Assembly (NCBI GenBank): GCA_023458595.1
Contig: JAEWYT010000023.1
Location: 62,001 to 126,000 of the forward strand
Reading direction: 5' to 3'
From: Pseudomonadota bacterium
Lineage (GTDB): Bacteria; Pseudomonadota; Alphaproteobacteria; Rhizobiales; Tepidamorphaceae
Length of the DNA stretch: 64,000 nt
In this document: one piece after another, positions 61,241 to 64,000 of the stretch
Position numbering within the stretch: the stretch's first letter is position 1
Layout of the letters: each line of letters begins with the position of its first letter
Notes under the pieces: model-generated
The model's database searches: none
What the model was told of the DNA's origin: nothing
Seen by the model: only the letters and a program-made list of their open reading frames with translations
Made by a program: the position numbers and the translations under genes

Positions 61241-61953
61241 TCGGCGGTCACGTCGGCGACGAACTCGTAGCCGCCCGACCGCACCGTTCGGATCAGCACC
61301 GGACGGGCCGGGTCCGGCTCGAGCTTGCGCCGCAGCCGGCTGACGAGAATGTCGACGCTGCGGTCGTTGGGCCCGGCCAGGCGGCCCTGCGTCAGGTCGA
61401 GGAGCTGATCGCGGTTCAGCACGCGGCCGCCGCGCTCGCACAGGACCTGCAGGAGATCGAATTCCGCCGGCGTCAGCGTCGTCCGCGCCCCGTCCGGGTT
61501 GGTCAGGGTGCGCAGGCGGGTGTCCATCGTCCATCCCGCGAAGCCGAGCCGGCGCGCCTTGACCGCCGGCGTGGTCGTCGCCATCGCGCTGCGCCGGAGC
61601 AGCGCCTTCACCCGCGCCACCAGCTCGCGCGGATTGAACGGCTTCGCCATGTAGTCGTCCGCGCCGATCTCGAGCCCGACGACCCGGTCGATGTCGTCGC
61701 CCTTCGCCGAGACGATGAGGATCGGCAGCGTCATCGTGGCACGCAGCCGCCGGCACAGGCTGAGCCCGTCCTCCTTCGGCAGCATCACGTCGAGGACAAC
61801 GAGATCGACCCGGCCGGTCGCCAGCGCCGCGTCCATCTCGCGGCCGTCGCCGGCCAGCGACACCCGCCATTCGTTGGCGCGCAGGCAGCGGGCGACGAGG
61901 TCCCGGATTTCCCTGTCGTCCTCGACGACGAGTATATGCGCCGCAGCGGTCAT
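61237..61953 (-). CDS. OmpR-family response regulator
   Basis: 238 residues. Receiver domain 1-120: acidic pair VVEDD, phosphoacceptor Asp in VVLDVMLP near residue 55, Thr/Ser as VSAKG, Lys in MAKPFNPREL. The DNA-binding winged helix covers about 135-235 (TLTPAEFDLLQVLCERGGRVLNRDQLLDL ... RSVDILVSRLRRKLEPDP ... IRTVRSGGYEF). It is coupled to the histidine kinase. Repeated TGTTTCCG boxes 45 bp upstream of its start suggest autoregulation. Confidence 0.95.
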   Translation of the reverse strand: MTAAAHILVVEDDREIRDLVARCLRANEWRVSLAGDGREMDAALATGRVDLVVLDVMLPKEDGLSLCRRLRATMTLPILIVSAKGDDIDRVVGLEIGADDYMAKPFNPRELVARVKALLRRSAMATTTPAVKARRLGFAGWTMDTRLRTLTNPDGARTTLTPAEFDLLQVLCERGGRVLNRDQLLDLTQGRLAGPNDRSVDILVSRLRRKLEPDPARPVLIRTVRSGGYEFVADVTAE

Positions 61954-61997
61954 GGCGTGATTATGCCGGATTCGCGGGTGCCGCCGGTCGGGGATTT

Positions 61998-62033
61998 TGT
62001 TTCCGCGTGTTTCCGAGGTGTTACGTAGAAACA
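61998..62033. promoter_or_regulatory. Helically phased repeats, probable response-regulator binding site
   Basis: TGTTTCCG at 61998-62005 and 62008-62015 and TGTTACG at 62019-62025 repeat with 10-11-bp spacing, and GAAACA at 62028-62033 is an inverted copy of TGTTTC. Tandem sites one helical turn apart are typical for OmpR/PhoB dimers. They lie between the divergent regulator gene (start 61953) and the Gly-Pro-repeat gene (start 62136). Confidence 0.6.
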
Positions 62034-62135
62034 TACGGAAAACAACGAATACAAATATTTAAGATGACATTAATTCCTCGAACGAATTCTGTCATCTGCA
62101 AATAGAACCTCGTCGAAAAGGCCCGAGGATACATC

Positions 62136-62663
62136 ATGACTTCGATATCAGCCATGCCCACGCAGGCACAACGGCTCTCTCCGCGCGACATGCTGCAGAG
62201 CGAGCTGACGTCGCAGATCGCCGCCGGCGAGATCTCGTCCACCGACGAAGCGGCCCTGACCGCCGCGCTCGACACCATCGATTCGGCCCTGTCTTCGTCC
62301 CGTCCGGCCGCCGGCTCCAAGCCGCCGAGCCCGGAGGAGATGCAGGCGAAGATCGACGACCTGATCCAGCAGCAGGTCGAGTCGGGCGCCCTGACCGAAG
62401 ACCAGGCCGCCGAGCTTTCCAGCGTCTTCTCGGAGGCCTTCGCAGGCGGCCCGAAGGGACCGGGAGGCCCCGGCGGTCCGGGAGGCCCCGGCGGTCCCGG
62501 CGGGGCCGGCGCAATCGAGGACAGCGAGGACAGCGAGGAGTCCGACGTCACCGAGATGCTCGCCAAGTTCCTCGAGCAGCTGCAGGAGCAGCTCGGCGGC
62601 AGCAGCTACGGCGAGGACGGCGCGTCCTCGACGACGTCGGTGCTGTTCAGCATCAGCGCCTGA
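62136..62663 (+). CDS. Gly/Pro-repeat small protein, unknown
   Basis: 175 residues. The N-terminal part is polar and helical (SPRDMLQSELTSQIAAGEISSTDEAALTAALDTID, and later MQAKIDDLIQQQVESGALTEDQAAELSSVFSEAF), two similar helical segments that each contain an (I/L)xx.E.A motif like an EF-hand-related pair without Ca loops. A collagen-like run of GPGG units follows at about 110-125, then an acidic stretch (EDSEDSEESD), a helix and a Ser-rich C-terminus. The region upstream (62034-62135) is AT-rich. No signal peptide is visible, but such proteins are often exported by other routes. It is divergent from the two-component genes and likely under their control. Confidence 0.75.
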   Translation: MTSISAMPTQAQRLSPRDMLQSELTSQIAAGEISSTDEAALTAALDTIDSALSSSRPAAGSKPPSPEEMQAKIDDLIQQQVESGALTEDQAAELSSVFSEAFAGGPKGPGGPGGPGGPGGPGGAGAIEDSEDSEESDVTEMLAKFLEQLQEQLGGSSYGEDGASSTTSVLFSISA

Positions 62664-62938
62664 CGTCGCACGCGGCACGTCCGCGAAGGCCGGCACCCAC
62701 TGCCCTGCCGCGCCTTCGCGGCGCTGCCCTGCCCGCGCCCCGGCCGTCCCCTTGCGCCGGGTCGCCCGACCGACCGGGGCGGATGCGTTCAGCGGCGCCC
62801 GACCCGCCAGCGGCGCGTATCCGGCCCATCGCCCCCCCGACCGACACGGGGTCCATCCCCGCGGGGCTGCAGGAAGCCGGAACTGTCCGCCTGACGGCGC
62901 CCCGGTCGGTCGCCCACCCGGGGCTTCGCGAAGGCTCC

Positions 62939-64000
62939 TCACGCATCGCCGGCGAGGTTCATGCGCTGGCGCTCGCGGGCGATCTCGTCGATGTGGCTGC
63001 GCAGCGCCTGGTTGGCGGCGGTGAGCCGGTGGAGCGCGTGGGCGTCCAGGACGAGGAGCTGGCAGTAGCCGAGCGCGACGACGTCCGCCTGGCGGCGCTG
63101 GTGCATGACCAGCGCCATCTCGCCGAAGAAGTCGCCCCGCCCGAGCCGCACCGTCCCCTGCGGGATCGAGACCTCGACCGCACCCGAGGAAATGAAGTAG
63201 GCCGACGTGCCGCGCTCCCCCTTCACGATCAGCTTCTCGCCGGGCACCGCGAGCCTGGGCCGCAGCAGCGCCCGGATCCTGGCGCGCTCCGGCTCGTCGA
63301 GCTCGGCGAACATCGGGAACCTGTCGACCAGCGTCATGGTGTCGAGGCCGAGATCGAGCCGCGGCCGCCGCTCCATCGCCGTGCGCACCGCCTGCAACTC
63401 GCGCTTGAGGTCGCCGTAGAGCTCGGGCCCGATCAGCGCCTCCTCGCGCAGCGCGTCGTATTCCGCCGATTCGAGCCGCACCGCGAGCTGGGCGAGGAAC
63501 CGCTGCTCGATCGTCTGCGCGTATTCGGGGTATTGCAGCCTCAGGGCGTCGAGCGCCGACGCGGTCGCCTCCAGACGCTGCGCCAGGATCTCGCCCAGGA
63601 GGTCGGCGACCCGCACGCCGAGCACGCGCTTCAGCTTGGCCTTTGCGAAGCGGCCGAGTTCCTCGAGCACGATGCGCGTCACCATCATCATCTCGAACCG
63701 GTCGGCGATGCAGCGCTCGAGCGGCGATTCGATCCCGAACCTCCGGTGCAGCAGGTGGGCGAAATGGAACCCCCGCCCGAAGGCGAGCCGCGCCTGGGCG
63801 GTGCGCGTGTAGCCGAGCCGGCCGTGGCTGCGGGTCGCGTCGGCCATGCGTTCGGTATTGGCGAGCAGCCGTTCCATGATCGGCATGGAAATCGCCCCGC
63901 CGGCGCCGTGCTCCGCGATCAGCTCGCGCTCCCGGTTGGCGAGCGCGACGAGGCCGATGGTGACGCGGTCGCGGTCGGGGATCGCCTCCAGCGCCGCCTC
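62939..64000 (-). CDS. Cyclic-nucleotide-binding-domain protein, C-terminal part (probably of a cation/proton antiporter)
   Basis: Partial: the frame runs unbroken to the window edge, giving 353 C-terminal residues; the ATG at 63886 is probably internal. The last ~110 residues are a cNMP-binding domain (FPMFAELDEPERARIRALLRPRLAVPGEKLIVKGERGTSAYFISSGAVEVSIPQGTVRLGRGDFFGEMALV with the phosphate cassette GDFFGEMALVMHQRRQADVVAL). The ~240 residues before it are helical (LLANTERMADATRSHGRLGYTRTAQARLAFGRGFHFAHLLHRRFGIESPLERCIADRF), as in the cytoplasmic tail of bacterial CPA1 Na+/H+ exchangers with cNMP domains. The transporter part lies outside the window, so this naming is an inference. Confidence 0.7.
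   Translation of the reverse strand, partial: EAALEAIPDRDRVTIGLVALANRERELIAEHGAGGAISMPIMERLLANTERMADATRSHGRLGYTRTAQARLAFGRGFHFAHLLHRRFGIESPLERCIADRFEMMMVTRIVLEELGRFAKAKLKRVLGVRVADLLGEILAQRLEATASALDALRLQYPEYAQTIEQRFLAQLAVRLESAEYDALREEALIGPELYGDLKRELQAVRTAMERRPRLDLGLDTMTLVDRFPMFAELDEPERARIRALLRPRLAVPGEKLIVKGERGTSAYFISSGAVEVSIPQGTVRLGRGDFFGEMALVMHQRRQADVVALGYCQLLVLDAHALHRLTAANQALRSHIDEIARERQRMNLAGDA

Overview
The window is high-GC DNA (a stretch of roughly two thirds G+C by eye) from an alphaproteobacterium, most likely of the order Hyphomicrobiales (Rhizobiales). The main reasons are the conserved block gpsA-tsaD / hemC-hemD-mitofilin(Mic60)-hemY followed by a tRNA-Thr gene, the METTL20-like methyltransferase, the abundance of periplasmic-binding transport systems and the generous use of GTG/TTG starts with strong GGAGG-type ribosome binding sites. 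The species cannot be named from the sequence.

Layout. 1-3 kb: the tail of a frameshifted AMP-dependent synthetase, a gene-poor stretch, and a P-loop kinase-like protein with an AT-rich 3' third. 3.2-13.7 kb: one long leftward operon for oxalate. A GntR regulator with its probable operator is followed by oxalyl-CoA decarboxylase, formyl-CoA:oxalate CoA-transferase, a stand-alone relative of 10-formyl-THF hydrolase, formate-THF ligase, a tandem Usp protein and a tripartite tricarboxylate-type transporter. Read together: uptake of oxalate (inferred), CoA activation, decarboxylation to formyl-CoA, and capture of the C1 unit on folate. 14.2-19.2 kb: an exporter of the YhiI-RbbA-YhhJ type. 19.5-32 kb: a probable guanidino/creatinine-compound catabolic island with a nitrilase-family amidase, a LuxR regulator, a complete Liv-type ABC importer, three different ureohydrolases, two short-chain dehydrogenases and a creatininase. 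32-44.4 kb: housekeeping genes (acs, DUF1761, hydrolase, methyltransferase, EVE, gpsA, tsaD, hemC, hemD, mic60, hemY).

44.5-58.2 kb is a 13.6-kb integrated element that cuts a tRNA-Thr(CGT) gene in two inside its anticodon loop. The 5' half lies at 44491-44529 and the 3' half at 58179-58215; joined at the shared 9-bp core ATTCGTAAT they make a perfect 76-nt cloverleaf. About 100 bp inside its left end the element carries another, complete and different tRNA-Thr(CGT). In its middle is a leftward operon of integrase, unknown protein, AlpA-like HTH and VapE-type primase/ATPase, next to iteron-like GGTTAC repeats. The flanks hold AT-richer cargo: a divergent pair of unknown genes on the left; on the right a DNA methyltransferase facing a GHKL (MutL/Hsp90-fold) ATPase with a small partner protein, and a Fic protein. 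The methyltransferase/GHKL/small-protein set is the best candidate here for an undescribed or little-described defence system.

58.3-64 kb returns to host chromosome: a secreted repeat protein with a clear terminator, a CPBP-family membrane protease, an OmpR/EnvZ-type two-component pair whose divergent promoter region carries helically phased repeats, a small Gly-Pro-repeat protein, and the C-terminal part of a protein ending in a cyclic-nucleotide-binding domain, cut by the window edge.
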